NCBI RefSeq assembly: GCF_000026985.1
Contig: NC_017390.1
Span: forward strand, 1,775,495-1,813,690
DNA from: Erwinia pyrifoliae DSM 12163
Lineage (GTDB): Bacteria; Pseudomonadota; Gammaproteobacteria; Enterobacterales; Enterobacteriaceae
Reading direction: 5' to 3'
Length of the DNA: 38,196 nucleotides
The number at the start of each line of letters is the position of its first letter. Position 1 is the stretch's first letter. Below the pieces are notes generated by a model. The model saw nothing but the letters and a program-made list of their open reading frames with translations, was not told where the DNA came from and made no database searches. This document shows, in pieces, positions 10,991 to 19,873 of this stretch. The translations under genes and the position numbers were made by a program.

Positions 10991-11010
10991 CAAATGTTAT
11001 AATATCACAA
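10991..11010. promoter_or_regulatory. Zur operator in the znuC/znuA divergent promoter
   Basis: AAATGTTATAATATCACA matches the enterobacterial Zur box (GAAATGTTATANTATAACATTTC) closely in its left half and centre and less well in the right half. One site between divergent znuCB and znuA would repress both when zinc is sufficient. The TATAAT inside it is also a possible -10 element. Confidence 0.85.
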
Positions 11011-11042
11011 AAATAAGGCTCATCACGATGGAATGAATCATT

Positions 11043-12002
11043 ATGTTACATAAAAAATTACCTGTTATTTCAATGTTGACCGGGGTAGGTATTACTGCCT
11101 GCTTAGCACTTCCGGTTCAGGCGGCTGTCGTTGCCTCTGTTAAACCTGTGGGCTTTATCGCGGCGGCGATTGCCGATGGCGTAACGCCGGTAGAAATCCT
11201 GCTGCCGGACGGGGCATCTGAACATGATTATGCACTAAGACCTTCCGACATCAAGCGCCTGCGGGATGCGAACTTAGTCGTATGGGTAGGGCCTGAGATG
11301 GAAGCCTTTATGAGTAAGTCAGTGGCAACACTACCGGCAGCAAAAAACGTGGAAATGAGCGAGTTGTCAGGTGTGAAATCGCTGTTGCTGAAAGGCACGG
11401 ATGACGACGACGATGAGGGAAACGACCCCCACGCAGCCGGGGCAAACGGGCGCGCGCACGAGCATGAACACCACCATCACGGTGAGTATAATATGCATCT
11501 GTGGATGTCTCCAGATATCTCCAGGAAAACGGCGATTGCAATCCATGCAAAATTGTTGGAACTTATGCCCACCAGCAAGCACCAATTAGATGCTAATCTG
11601 CAGCATTTTGAGGCAGAACTGTCGTCTACCGATGCGAAAATTAATAGCCAGCTTGCCCCGGTGAAAGATAAAGGGTATTTCGTTTTTCATGATGCTTACA
11701 CCTACTTTGAAAAGCACTACGGTCTGTCCCCCGTGGGTCATTTTACCGTTAACCCTGAAATCCAACCCGGTGCACAGCGTTTACATCAAATACGAACACA
11801 GCTGGTTGAGCAGAAGGCGGTATGTGTCTTCGCTGAACCACAGTTCAGGCCAGCCGTGATTGAGGCTGTTGCCAGAGGAACCAAAGTGCGCTCGGGCACG
11901 CTGGATCCACTGGGTACAGATATCTCTCCAGGCAAAGACAGCTACGTGCAGTTTCTTTCGCAGTTGTCCAGCCAGTATGCGAGCTGCCTGAAAGGAGATT
12001 AG
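11043..12002 (+). CDS. znuA: Periplasmic zinc-binding protein ZnuA
   Basis: ZnuA captures zinc in the periplasm and delivers it to ZnuBC. The 319-residue precursor begins with a signal peptide (hydrophobic core about 8-22, cleavage probably after P-V-Q-A). Expected zinc ligands are visible: E60-H61 in G-A-S-E-H-D-Y, H152 in M-H-L-W and H216 in F-H-D-A-Y. C262 and C315 form the conserved disulphide pair. The acidic, His-rich loop (about 119-147: a run of Asp, then H-E-H-E-H-H-H-H) is somewhat longer than in E. coli. mepM starts 11 bases downstream on the same strand. Confidence 0.97.
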   Translation: MLHKKLPVISMLTGVGITACLALPVQAAVVASVKPVGFIAAAIADGVTPVEILLPDGASEHDYALRPSDIKRLRDANLVVWVGPEMEAFMSKSVATLPAAKNVEMSELSGVKSLLLKGTDDDDDEGNDPHAAGANGRAHEHEHHHHGEYNMHLWMSPDISRKTAIAIHAKLLELMPTSKHQLDANLQHFEAELSSTDAKINSQLAPVKDKGYFVFHDAYTYFEKHYGLSPVGHFTVNPEIQPGAQRLHQIRTQLVEQKAVCVFAEPQFRPAVIEAVARGTKVRSGTLDPLGTDISPGKDSYVQFLSQLSSQYASCLKGD

Positions 12003-12013
12003 AGGGTCATTAA

Positions 12014-13339
12014 GTGCAGCAAAAACTCAACGCTATCAGCGTAGCGTTAAATGGTTTATCCCGCCCCCATCGCATCATGCTGGGGGCGCTTTCCGTAGTG
12101 ACTCTGGCCGTTGCCGTGTGGCGGCCTTATGTTTATCATCCCGATAGCGAAAGCCAGATCGTCAAACGGGTTGAGATAAATCAGGATCAGCTACGGACCT
12201 TGCTCCCTGAAGCCAGTGAACCTATCGATGGGGACAGTCCGGCGCCGGAAGATGAAGTCCCCAACGATGAAATTGATCAAGACACGCCTAATGAGAGCGG
12301 CACTCACGACTATGTGGTGTCCGGCGGTGATACGCTCAGCAGCGTGTTGAATCAATATGGCATCGATATGTCCGATATCAGCCAGCTGGTAAAGATCGAC
12401 AGAGAACTGCGCAATCTGCAAATCGGTCAGCAGCTGTCATGGACGCTGAATAACGATGGCCAGCTACAGCGTATGACCTGGGAAGTTTCCCGGCGTGAAA
12501 GCCGCACCTACGACCGTGCCGGAGACACATTTAAACTTTCCTCCGCGCTACAGAGCGGCGAATGGCAGAACCATGTGCTGAACGGCGTGGTAAACGGCAG
12601 CTTTGTCAACAGTGCCAAATCAGCCGGGTTGAGCAGTGGTGAGGTCAGCGCGGTGATCAAATCGATGCAGTGGCAAATGGATTTCCGCAAGCTGCGTGAC
12701 GGCGATCGCTTCGCGGTGCTGACATCGCGTGAAATGCTGGACGGTAAAAGCCAGCAGAGCCAACTGTTGGGGGTGAGGGTTAACAGCGGAGGAAAGGATT
12801 ATTACGCTATTCGCGCAGAGGACGGTAAGTTCTACGACCGAAGCGGTTCAGGGTTATCGCGTGGCTTTATGCGTTTCCCAACCATTAAGCAGTATCGCGT
12901 TTCTTCCAACTTTAACCCGCGCCGTACTAATCCGGTGACCGGCCGCATTGCACCGCACAAAGGCGTTGATTTCTCAGTTCCCGTGGGGACTCCCGTGCTG
13001 GCAATAGGTGATGGTGAGGTTATCGTCTCGAAGCGTAGCGGGGCTGCCGGAAACTATGTCGCTATCCGCCACGGCCGTCAATATATGACACGCTATATGC
13101 ATCTGAAGACGCTATTAGTAAAGCCGGGGCAAAAAGTGAAGCGGGGCGATCGTATTGCGCTTTCGGGTAACACCGGACGGTCGACCGGGCCGCACGTTCA
13201 CTTTGAAGTCTGGATAAATAATCAGGCTGTTAACCCACTGACCGCCCGACTGCCACGTATGGAAGGGTTGAGCGGTAAAGAGCGCCGTGATTATCTGGCA
13301 CAGGTGCGTGAAGTGATACCTCAGCTGCATATCAGGTAG
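12014..13339 (+). CDS. mepM: Murein DD-endopeptidase MepM
   Basis: MepM cleaves D-Ala-mDAP crosslinks in peptidoglycan so that new strands can be inserted. The 441-residue protein has an N-terminal membrane anchor (about 20-36), a LysM cell-wall-binding domain (about 97-145) and an OapA-like middle region. A C-terminal LytM/M23 zinc metallopeptidase domain follows, with the metal motif HxxxD at 315-319 (H-K-G-V-D) and HxH at 394-396 (H-V-H). The start is a GTG at 12014 with GAGGG upstream; M-Q-Q at the start fits the E. coli protein. It lies so close to znuA that some read-through expression is likely. Confidence 0.96.
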   Translation: MQQKLNAISVALNGLSRPHRIMLGALSVVTLAVAVWRPYVYHPDSESQIVKRVEINQDQLRTLLPEASEPIDGDSPAPEDEVPNDEIDQDTPNESGTHDYVVSGGDTLSSVLNQYGIDMSDISQLVKIDRELRNLQIGQQLSWTLNNDGQLQRMTWEVSRRESRTYDRAGDTFKLSSALQSGEWQNHVLNGVVNGSFVNSAKSAGLSSGEVSAVIKSMQWQMDFRKLRDGDRFAVLTSREMLDGKSQQSQLLGVRVNSGGKDYYAIRAEDGKFYDRSGSGLSRGFMRFPTIKQYRVSSNFNPRRTNPVTGRIAPHKGVDFSVPVGTPVLAIGDGEVIVSKRSGAAGNYVAIRHGRQYMTRYMHLKTLLVKPGQKVKRGDRIALSGNTGRSTGPHVHFEVWINNQAVNPLTARLPRMEGLSGKERRDYLAQVREVIPQLHIR

Positions 13340-13356
13340 CCTTAATCCAGCATCAC

Positions 13357-13388
13357 AAAGCCGACGGGGTGAACCGGTCGGCTTTTTT
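13357..13388 (+). terminator. mepM rho-independent terminator
   Basis: Arms AAAGCCGAC (13357-13365) and GTCGGCTTT (13377-13385) are perfect complements, and six T residues follow from 13383. Confidence 0.88.
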
Positions 13389-13477
13389 ATTGGCGGGTGA
13401 ATGGGCGTTTCGACCGTTACCATTGCAAAATCCCACGTCAGCACTATCATAAGCCGGTTATTGTTTGGGGCCAGTGC

Positions 13478-14449
13478 ATGGAAAACAAAAAAAGAAGTCA
13501 TGTTGAATTTATTCCCGTCTTTCAGAAATCTTTTTTATTACCCCGCTACTGGGGGAGTTGGCTGGGAGTGGGCGCGTTTGCAGCCCTGACGTTGGTATCT
13601 CCACGCCTGCGCGATCCGCTGCTGGGGGCGTTAGGACGTCAAGCCGGCAAACTGGCTCGCAGCGCCCGACGCCGTGCACAGATCAATTTACTATACTGTC
13701 TGCCTGAAAAGTCGGAAGTGGAGCGGGAGCAGATTATCGATGAGATGTTTGCCACGGCACCGCAGTCAATGGCGATGATGGCCGAACTGGCACTGCGTCC
13801 ACAGGCGGCAAAATCACGCATCCGCTGGCATGGCCGTGAGATTATCGATGCGCTGCGTGACAGCGGGCAGAACGTCATTCTTCTGGTGCCGCATGGCTGG
13901 GCGGTTGATTTGCCGGCGATGGTTTTGGCATCTGAAGGGCAGCGGATGGCGGCCATGTTCCATAATCAGAGTAATGAGGTGATCGATTACGTCTGGAACC
14001 TGGTCCGCCGCCGTTTTGGCGGGCGTATGCATGCACGTAACGACGGCATCAAGCCATTTATCAGCTCTATTCGTCAGGGGTACTGGGGCTATTATCTGCC
14101 CGATCAGGATCATGGTGCGGATCATAGCGAATTTGTTGATTTCTTTGCCACGTATAAAGCCACGCTGCCCGCCGTAGGGCGGATGATGAAAGTGTGCCGG
14201 GCAAAAGTGGTGCCGCTGTTCCCGGTATATGACAGCAAAACCCATTCGCTGGATATTTATTTGCGCCCACCGATGGACGATTTGCCGGACACCGACGATG
14301 CGACTCAGGCGCGGCGTTTGAATGAAGAAATTGAAGCGTTTGTCCGCCCGCATCCGGAGCAGTACACCTGGATCCTTAAGCTGCTGAAGACCCGCCGTCC
14401 GGGTGAAGCAGAACCCTACGAACGTCAGGAGCTTTACCCGAAAAAGTAA
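13478..14449 (+). CDS. lpxM: Lipid A myristoyltransferase LpxM
   Basis: LpxM (MsbB) adds the final, secondary acyl chain to Kdo2-lipid A at the inner membrane. The 323-residue product has an N-terminal membrane anchor (about 22-42) and the acyltransferase motif HxxxxD at H139-D144 (V-P-H-G-W-A-V-D). The conserved [16 protein letters not shown] and Y-Y-L-P-D-Q-D-H-G blocks follow. The frame opens at 13397, but the ATG at 13478 gives M-E-N-K-K as in the E. coli protein, with GGGG upstream. It follows mepM as in E. coli. It is convergent with mdfA across a symmetrical hairpin. Confidence 0.97.
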   Translation: MENKKRSHVEFIPVFQKSFLLPRYWGSWLGVGAFAALTLVSPRLRDPLLGALGRQAGKLARSARRRAQINLLYCLPEKSEVEREQIIDEMFATAPQSMAMMAELALRPQAAKSRIRWHGREIIDALRDSGQNVILLVPHGWAVDLPAMVLASEGQRMAAMFHNQSNEVIDYVWNLVRRRFGGRMHARNDGIKPFISSIRQGYWGYYLPDQDHGADHSEFVDFFATYKATLPAVGRMMKVCRAKVVPLFPVYDSKTHSLDIYLRPPMDDLPDTDDATQARRLNEEIEAFVRPHPEQYTWILKLLKTRRPGEAEPYERQELYPKK

Positions 14450-14454
14450 AGTAA

Positions 14455-14475
14455 AAGGGGAGCTAAGCTCCCCTT
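14455..14475. terminator. Bidirectional terminator between lpxM and mdfA
   Basis: Arms AAGGGGAG (14455-14462) and CTCCCCTT (14468-14475) flank a five-base loop between convergent genes. The minus-strand exit is T-richer than the plus-strand exit. Confidence 0.7.
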
Positions 14476-14501
14476 GTCCGGCTAAACAGAACGTCAGGCG
14501 G

Positions 14502-15743
14502 TCAGGCAATCTCGACTTTATTCAGCATCGAACGGCGTTTCCATTCGCGTAAAAACGCGCTGACCAACCCATACCAGAGTACACCGCATACCAGATTGAC
14601 CAGGCTAAAGGCGCGGGCGCCATCGCCGAAATAAGCGTATTTACTCAGCTCAATGCCAGCCGCAAAGACCAGAATGCTCACCATGCCCAGCATCGCGGCA
14701 ACGCTGCCTTTACCGGCATTACTGGAGAACAGCGTCAGACGATACATTCCCGCATTGACCAGCCCGGTGCCAAAGCCATAAATACTCAGCCCGGCCGTCA
14801 GCCACAAATAACTGTGATTGTCGATAGCCGAAGCCAGCGCAGATATGGCCAGGCCTGCCAGAATGGGCCATGCGCCAAGCCGTAGTGGGCGATCGATCGC
14901 CACCCGCGAGGACAGCTTGCCCAGCGTCAGGTTCCCGGCAATCATTGCCACAAACACCGGGAGTTGCAGCAGCGCATAGTCCATCCGGCTCAGACCGGCA
15001 TCGTGGATGAGGATCACCGGTGATAATGCCACCCAGGCAAGGCAGGGGATAGTGACCAGACCAATCGCCAGTGAACCGCTCATCACCTGACGGTCCTTAA
15101 CCAGCGCCATATAACCCTTACCGAGTGATGTTAACGACAGCGAGATGCGGGCGTCACCTGCTGTCTCCGGCATTGTGCGCCACAGTCCAATCAGCGCGAC
15201 GGCGGTGACCAGGGCAAAAAGCCAGAACATGGTACGCCAGTCGCCAATTTCCAAAAATGCGGCACCGGCCAGCGGGCCGGCAAGGGGAGCCAACAGCGCC
15301 ACGTTGGCCATCAGCGCCATAATTCGCACGCTAAGCGCTTCATTGAAGGCTTCCTGAATGGCGGCATAACCCACAGCGCCGATAAAACAGAGGCTGGTGC
15401 CCTGCAGGAAGCGCAGCAGGACAAATTGTTCGATGCTCTGCACCCAGTGAGTGGCCAGGCAGGTGAGCATAAAGAAGGCGACGCCGGACAACAACACGGG
15501 CCGTCGTCCAAGTTTATCGGAGAGCGGGCCAAGCAGCCATTGCAGCATCATGCCGCCAATCAGATAGGCCGTCAGCGAGGCTGAAACCCACTCCGGGCTG
15601 ACGTGGAACTCTTCGGTCACCTGCAGCATTCCAGGCTGGATCATGTCATGAGCGATATAGGTGGCAAACTCAAACAGAACTAATGATAAAGGGAAAATCA
15701 GATGTCGGCGAGTCAGGCTCGACACGGGGGTGTATGACGCCAT
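14502..15743 (-). CDS. mdfA: MdfA-type multidrug/H+ antiporter
   Basis: This 413-residue major facilitator protein has about 12 transmembrane helices and resembles MdfA (Cmr) of E. coli (410 residues) over its whole length. The two membrane-embedded acidic residues of helix 1 that MdfA uses for drug and proton binding are present as E25 and D33 (F-E-F-A-T-Y-I-A-H-D). The P-L-S-D-K-L-G-R-R-P loop motif, R-F-L-Q-G-T-S-L-C-F-I-G-A-V-G-Y and the helix 5 G-P-L-x-G-A motif are also kept. The ATG at 15743 has GGAAGGAG before it; the longer frame to 15809 lacks support. In E. coli mdfA lies elsewhere, so its position between lpxM and pykA is a local rearrangement or insertion. Confidence 0.9.
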   Translation of the reverse strand: MASYTPVSSLTRRHLIFPLSLVLFEFATYIAHDMIQPGMLQVTEEFHVSPEWVSASLTAYLIGGMMLQWLLGPLSDKLGRRPVLLSGVAFFMLTCLATHWVQSIEQFVLLRFLQGTSLCFIGAVGYAAIQEAFNEALSVRIMALMANVALLAPLAGPLAGAAFLEIGDWRTMFWLFALVTAVALIGLWRTMPETAGDARISLSLTSLGKGYMALVKDRQVMSGSLAIGLVTIPCLAWVALSPVILIHDAGLSRMDYALLQLPVFVAMIAGNLTLGKLSSRVAIDRPLRLGAWPILAGLAISALASAIDNHSYLWLTAGLSIYGFGTGLVNAGMYRLTLFSSNAGKGSVAAMLGMVSILVFAAGIELSKYAYFGDGARAFSLVNLVCGVLWYGLVSAFLREWKRRSMLNKVEIA

Positions 15744-15921
15744 TCTGGCTCCTTCCTGGAATTGCATAAAAGTAAAAAAAGCACGGAGGCTTAGCGACCG
15801 CGCTAACATACCGTATTTTGACCTGGAAATACTGGAAAATTATCATTTGCAGATAAAGCAAATGATAACCCGATCGGCAACCACGCAGACGAACTGGAAG
15901 GGGGCAAGCGGGTGAGAAACC

Positions 15922-15940
15922 ATCGGGCCTGAGACCCGAT
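15922..15940 (-). terminator. Probable pykA terminator
   Basis: ATCGGG (15922-15927) and CCCGAT (15935-15940) form a six-pair hairpin just past the pykA stop codon on the minus strand. The T-tract after it is weak (GGTTTCT). Confidence 0.55.
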
Positions 15941-15954
15941 TGCTTCAGACATGA

Positions 15955-17436
15955 TTACTCAACGCGCAGTACACGGCTGGTATTGGTGGTACCCGTGGTG
16001 CTCATCACGTCGCCCTGAGTCACGATAACCAGATCGCCGGACACCAAAAAGCCTTTATCGCGCAGCAGGTTAATCGCGTCGTGTGCGGCAGCCACGCCGT
16101 CGTTATGACTGTCGAAATAGACCGGGGTGACGCCGCGATAAAGGGTGGTGAGGTTCAACGTGCGCTCGTGGCGTGACATGGCGAAAATCGGCAGTCCTGA
16201 GGTGATACGTGAGGTCATCAGCGCAGTACGGCCGGATTCGGTCATGGTGATAATCGCGGTCACGCCCTGCAGATGGTTCGCGGCGTACATGGACGACATG
16301 GCGATGGCTTCTTCGATATTGTCAAACTGAACGTCGAGGCGATGCTTGGAAACATTGATGCTGGGGATCTTCTCTGCCCCCACACATACCCTGGCCATGG
16401 CGGAGACGGTTTCTGCCGGGTACTGTCCGGCGGCGGTTTCTGCAGACAGCATCACCGCATCGGTACCATCCAGTACGGCGTTGGCCACGTCCATGACTTC
16501 AGCACGGGTTGGCATCGGGTTAGTTATCATTGATTCCATCATCTGAGTGGCGGTGATGACGGAGCGGTTCAGCTGGCGTGCGCGGCGGATCAGCGCTTTC
16601 TGGATGCCAACCAGCTCAGGATCACCGATTTCCACCCCCAAATCGCCCCTCGCAACCATCACCACGTCGGAGGCGAGAATAATGTCATCCATCGCTTCCT
16701 GGCTGGCAACCGCTTCAGCACGTTCGACTTTGGAGACGATTTTGGCTTCACATCCGGCCTCACGCGCCAGGCGGCGGGCATAATTCAGGTCTTCACCACA
16801 GCGCGGGAAGGATACGGCAAGATAGTCGACGCCGATTTGCGCGGCGGTGAGAATATCCGCCTTGTCTTTTTCCGTAAGGGCTTCGGCCGACAGCCCCCCG
16901 CCGAGCTTGTTAATCCCTTTATTATTCGATAGCGGGCCGCCGACGGTCACTTCGGTGAACACCTTCATGCCTTTAACTTCCAGCACTTTCAGCTGCACAC
17001 GCCCGTCGTCAAGTAGCAGGATATCTCCCGGTACGACATCAGCGGGCAGGCCTTTATAATCAATGCCTACTCTTTCTTTGTCGCCTTCGCCTTTACCCAG
17101 GCTGGCATCCAGCAGAAAACGCTCGCCTGGGTTGAGGAAAACTTTCCCTTCTTTGAAAGTTGAAACGCGGATTTTCGGTCCCTGAAGATCGCCGAGAATG
17201 GCGACGTGTCGCCCCAGTTTTGCCGCGACTTCGCGCACCTTATTTGCGCGCATCTGGTGATCCTGGGCGGTGCCGTGTGAAAAGTTCAGTCGTACCACAT
17301 TGGCACCCGCAGCGATGATCTTTTCCAGATTGTTGTCACGATCGGTAGCGGGGCCAAGCGTGGTAACAATTTTGGTTCTTCTGAGGCGACGAGAAAGGTA
17401 CTTAGGATGAAGAAGTGAAGATGATTGATTATTCAT
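15955..17436 (-). CDS. pykA: Pyruvate kinase II
   Basis: PykA converts phosphoenolpyruvate and ADP to pyruvate and ATP. The product aligns with E. coli PykA almost without gaps: T-L-G-P-A-T and N-F-S-H-G near the N-terminus, then the catalytic K-V-E-R-A-E region. The signature [22 protein letters not shown] and the C-terminal T-Q-G-D-V-M-S-T follow. I place the start at the ATG at 17436 (M-N-N-Q-S-S-S), with AGG upstream, giving 493 residues. That is 13 more than E. coli because the Met of the E. coli start (M-S-R-R-L-R-R) is a CTT leucine codon here. In E. coli hexR lies directly upstream; here it is absent. Confidence 0.97.
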   Translation of the reverse strand: MNNQSSSLLHPKYLSRRLRRTKIVTTLGPATDRDNNLEKIIAAGANVVRLNFSHGTAQDHQMRANKVREVAAKLGRHVAILGDLQGPKIRVSTFKEGKVFLNPGERFLLDASLGKGEGDKERVGIDYKGLPADVVPGDILLLDDGRVQLKVLEVKGMKVFTEVTVGGPLSNNKGINKLGGGLSAEALTEKDKADILTAAQIGVDYLAVSFPRCGEDLNYARRLAREAGCEAKIVSKVERAEAVASQEAMDDIILASDVVMVARGDLGVEIGDPELVGIQKALIRRARQLNRSVITATQMMESMITNPMPTRAEVMDVANAVLDGTDAVMLSAETAAGQYPAETVSAMARVCVGAEKIPSINVSKHRLDVQFDNIEEAIAMSSMYAANHLQGVTAIITMTESGRTALMTSRITSGLPIFAMSRHERTLNLTTLYRGVTPVYFDSHNDGVAAAHDAINLLRDKGFLVSGDLVIVTQGDVMSTTGTTNTSRVLRVE

Positions 17437-18196
17437 TGTATACGACCTGAAGTGAATAGTGAGTCTATCCCTGTGAAATAATATGTGCAGAGGTCTTAAC
17501 TGTCTGTTGTGCGCTCTCAACATCCTGCAGGGGTTCTGGCCAGAGGTGAGACAAGAGGAGTCATGAGAGTTTCATAAGCACATGCACACATAAGGTATCA
17601 CCTAAAGCGGTAAACTCAATAGTCAACATTGAGCTTAAACACTTACTGGCCTTGGTCATTTTCCTTCAGTCTTAATGAGATGTCCGGTGGTGATGGCTTG
17701 CTGCGCGTTAGCCACTGCCGGAGCAGGGCTTTTTTTGCAAAAGTGACAGCAGATCCCGGCAGGCATTTTGCTAATTTGAACAGCAAAAATTTTATTTCAG
17801 TCTATTATTCATACAGTTAATGGCCTATACATTTTGACGATTTCAATCAAAGGAGAAATCAATGTCATTTTGTAGAGAATAGACGTTGACCTTAAGTGCT
17901 TAACGCAGAGTCACCACAGCATCAGACTCCGTTTTAGTCGTGAATGAGCCGAGTCTGATGCTCAAACAGGTCATCTGACTCACGGCAATAATGAGAATTC
18001 AGGCCTGAACGGGCGGATGCCCGCTGTGGTTTGCCACAAAATAACGCATTGATTGAATACATTGTGCCAGACCTGCGTCACCAGGTTTACGTGGACCGGG
18101 CAAAAGCAGTACATTGTACAGATACAAAATGACACTAAGAGCCTGTCCTGGTTCGGAATCTACGGGACTGGCTAATCCTGCAACGAGGAGAATGAA
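17437..18196. other. Long pykA-zwf divergent spacer; hexR absent
   Basis: This 760-base region holds no recognisable gene. In E. coli it contains hexR, upstream of pykA on the same strand. I translated the minus strand near the expected hexR 5' and 3' ends and found no HexR sequence. I also saw no TGTAAT-N-ATTACA-type HexR box. The region does contain a 7-bp-arm hairpin (TTTTGCT 17766-17772 / AGCAAAA 17782-17788), a six-codon open frame with a strong Shine-Dalgarno sequence at 17851-17882, and nested inverted repeats at 17908-17981. A small hairpin CGGGC/GCCCG lies at 18010-18023, and the palindrome GTACATTGTAC is near 18110. pykA and zwf promoters must both lie here. Confidence 0.7.
17908..17981. 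repeat. Nested inverted repeats upstream of zwf
   Basis: The inner arms AGCATCAGACTC (17918-17929) and GAGTCTGATGCT (17951-17962) match perfectly over 12 bases with a 21-base loop. Outer arms GAGTCA (17908-17913) and TGACTC (17976-17981) extend the fold. No T-tract follows, so an intrinsic terminator is unlikely on the plus strand. It could be an RNA structure, a protein-binding site or the scar of a lost element. Confidence 0.6.
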
Positions 18197-19672
18197 ATGG
18201 CGGTTACACAAACAGCCCAGGCATGCGATCTGGTTATTTTCGGTGCCAAAGGCGACCTTGCACGCCGAAAACTGCTGCCCTCACTGTATCAGTTAGAAAA
18301 AGCCGGTCAGATTCATGAAGAGTCACGCATCATAGGCGTGGGGCGTGCGGAATGGGATAAAGCCGCTTATACCAAGGTCGTGCGTGAAGCGCTGGAAACC
18401 TTTATGAAGGAAAAAATTGATGAGGCGCTGTGGGATAAACTCAGCAGCCGACTCGATTTTTGTAATCTTGACGTGACTGACAGCAGTCATTTCCCTCGAC
18501 TTGGCAAAATGCTCGACCAGAAAAAACGCATCACCATCAACTATTTTGCCATGCCGCCAAGCACTTTTGGTGCTATTTGTCAGGGGCTGGGCGAGGCCAA
18601 ACTCAATGCCAAACCAGCACGCGTAGTAATGGAAAAACCGCTGGGCACCTCGCTCGTTACTTCGCAGGAAATTAACAATCAGGTAGGTGAGTACTTCGAA
18701 GAAAGCCAGGTCTTCCGCATTGACCATTATCTCGGCAAAGAGACCGTGCTTAACCTGCTGGCACTGCGCTTTGCTAACTCGCTGTTTGCCGCAAACTGGG
18801 ACAATCGCACTATCGACCATGTGCAGATAACCGTGGCAGAGGAGGTAGGGATCGAAGGGCGTTGGGGCTACTTCGATAAAGCCGGTCAGATGCGCGACAT
18901 GATTCAGAACCACCTGCTGCAGGTGTTAACCATGATCGCGATGTCACCGCCGGCAGATCTGTCTGCTGACCGTATTCGTGATGAAAAAGTCAAGGTACTG
19001 CGCTCCCTGCGCCGCATTGACCATACCAACGTGCGTGAAAAAACCGTACGCGGCCAGTACACTTCAGGTTTTGTGCAGGGGAAAAAAGTCCCTGGCTACC
19101 TGGAGGAGGAGGGCGCAAACAAGTCCAGCAATACGGAAACCTTCGTTTCTATCCGGGTTGATATCGACGACTGGCGCTGGGCTGGCGTGCCGTTCTATCT
19201 GCGCACCGGTAAACGTCTGCCGACCAAGTGTTCGGAAGTTGTTGTCTACTTTAAAAATCCGGCGCTGAACCTGTTCAAAGACAGCTGGCAGGAACTGCCG
19301 CAAAACAAACTGACCATTCGTCTGCAGCCGGATGAAGGCGTCGATATCCAGATCCTCAACAAAGTGCCCGGACTGGATCACAAACATAACCTGCAAACCA
19401 CCAAACTGGATTTGAGCTTCTCAGAGACCTTCAATCAGTCTCATCTGGCGGATGCCTACGAGCGCCTGCTGCTGGAAACCATGCGCGGTATCCAGGCCCT
19501 GTTTGTACGTCGTGATGAAGTGGAAGAGGCCTGGAAGTGGGTTGATTCCATCATGGATGCCTGGTCTGCAGATAAAGAAGCGCCTAAACCTTACCAAGCG
19601 GGTACCTGGGGGCCGGTGGCTTCGGTAGCGATGATCACCCGTGATGGCCGCTCATGGAATGAATTTGAATAA
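18197..19672 (+). CDS. zwf: Glucose-6-phosphate 1-dehydrogenase
   Basis: Zwf oxidises glucose-6-phosphate with NADP+ to 6-phosphogluconolactone, the entry step of the oxidative pentose phosphate pathway. The 491-residue protein equals the E. coli length. The dinucleotide-binding motif G-A-K-G-D-L-A near 17-23, the E-K-P-L-G-T segment and the substrate-binding signature R-I-D-H-Y-L-G-K-E are all present. GAGGAG precedes the ATG at 18197. In E. coli edd and eda follow on the same strand; here a strong terminator follows directly and only a fossil of eda remains. 6-Phosphogluconate made downstream of Zwf would thus go to Gnd, unless Edd is encoded elsewhere. Confidence 0.98.
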   Translation: MAVTQTAQACDLVIFGAKGDLARRKLLPSLYQLEKAGQIHEESRIIGVGRAEWDKAAYTKVVREALETFMKEKIDEALWDKLSSRLDFCNLDVTDSSHFPRLGKMLDQKKRITINYFAMPPSTFGAICQGLGEAKLNAKPARVVMEKPLGTSLVTSQEINNQVGEYFEESQVFRIDHYLGKETVLNLLALRFANSLFAANWDNRTIDHVQITVAEEVGIEGRWGYFDKAGQMRDMIQNHLLQVLTMIAMSPPADLSADRIRDEKVKVLRSLRRIDHTNVREKTVRGQYTSGFVQGKKVPGYLEEEGANKSSNTETFVSIRVDIDDWRWAGVPFYLRTGKRLPTKCSEVVVYFKNPALNLFKDSWQELPQNKLTIRLQPDEGVDIQILNKVPGLDHKHNLQTTKLDLSFSETFNQSHLADAYERLLLETMRGIQALFVRRDEVEEAWKWVDSIMDAWSADKEAPKPYQAGTWGPVASVAMITRDGRSWNEFE

Positions 19673-19689
19673 ATTGAGCTGAATGTTGC

Positions 19690-19715
19690 AGCCCGCTTCG
19701 GCGGGCTTTTTTTTT
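19690..19715 (+). terminator. zwf rho-independent terminator
   Basis: AGCCCGC-TTCG-GCGGGCT, a stable tetraloop hairpin at 19690-19707, is followed by nine T residues (19707-19715). Confidence 0.95.
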
Positions 19716-19760
19716 CACTAAAAATAGTGGGTTATGCACAATAAGCCGACGCTCGCCGGG

Positions 19761-19847
19761 CAGTTACCAGCCGATGCGCTGGAAACAGGGGATGACCATC
19801 ACATTACCCAACTGGCACGGCAGGCAGTATCTGGGGCGAAGATTTGA
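19761..19847 (+). pseudogene. eda: 3' remnant of eda (KDPG aldolase)
   Basis: Read in the frame of 19761, the sequence gives Q-L-P-A-D-A-L-E-T-G-D-D-H-H-I-T-Q-L-A-R-Q-A-V-S-G-A-K-I and then a TGA at 19845-19847. This matches the last 27-28 residues of E. coli Eda as I recall it (V-P-A-D-A-L-E-A-G-D-Y-D-R-I-T-K-L-A-R and so on to G-A-K-L), including the exact C-terminal end. Upstream of 19761 the match stops abruptly (N-K-P-T-L-A-G is not Eda). The remainder of eda and all of edd are therefore deleted, with one breakpoint near 19755-19762. The fragment lies exactly where eda ends in E. coli, between zwf and the convergent purT. It has no start codon or ribosome-binding site of its own. Confidence 0.87.
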
Positions 19848-19855
19848 TTCGCCCC
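19833..19855. repeat. GGGGCGAA palindrome, second copy
   Basis: Arms GGGGCGAA (19833-19840) and TTCGCCCC (19848-19855) surround a seven-base loop. The left arm encodes the final residues of the eda remnant. It lies between the zwf side and the convergent purT and may act as a terminator. The outer eight bases of each arm match the palindrome at 501-528. Confidence 0.7.
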
Positions 19856-19873
19856 CGGTAGCGCCGGTAGCTA

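Noticed and set aside
17629..17820. 63-codon plus-strand frame in the pykA-zwf spacer
   Set aside because: The start lacks a Shine-Dalgarno sequence, the residue composition is unlike a real protein and there is no HexR similarity on either strand.
17999..18211. 70-codon minus-strand frame overlapping the zwf start, considered as a hexR remnant
   Set aside because: No match to HexR N- or C-terminal sequence, and it runs into the zwf coding region.
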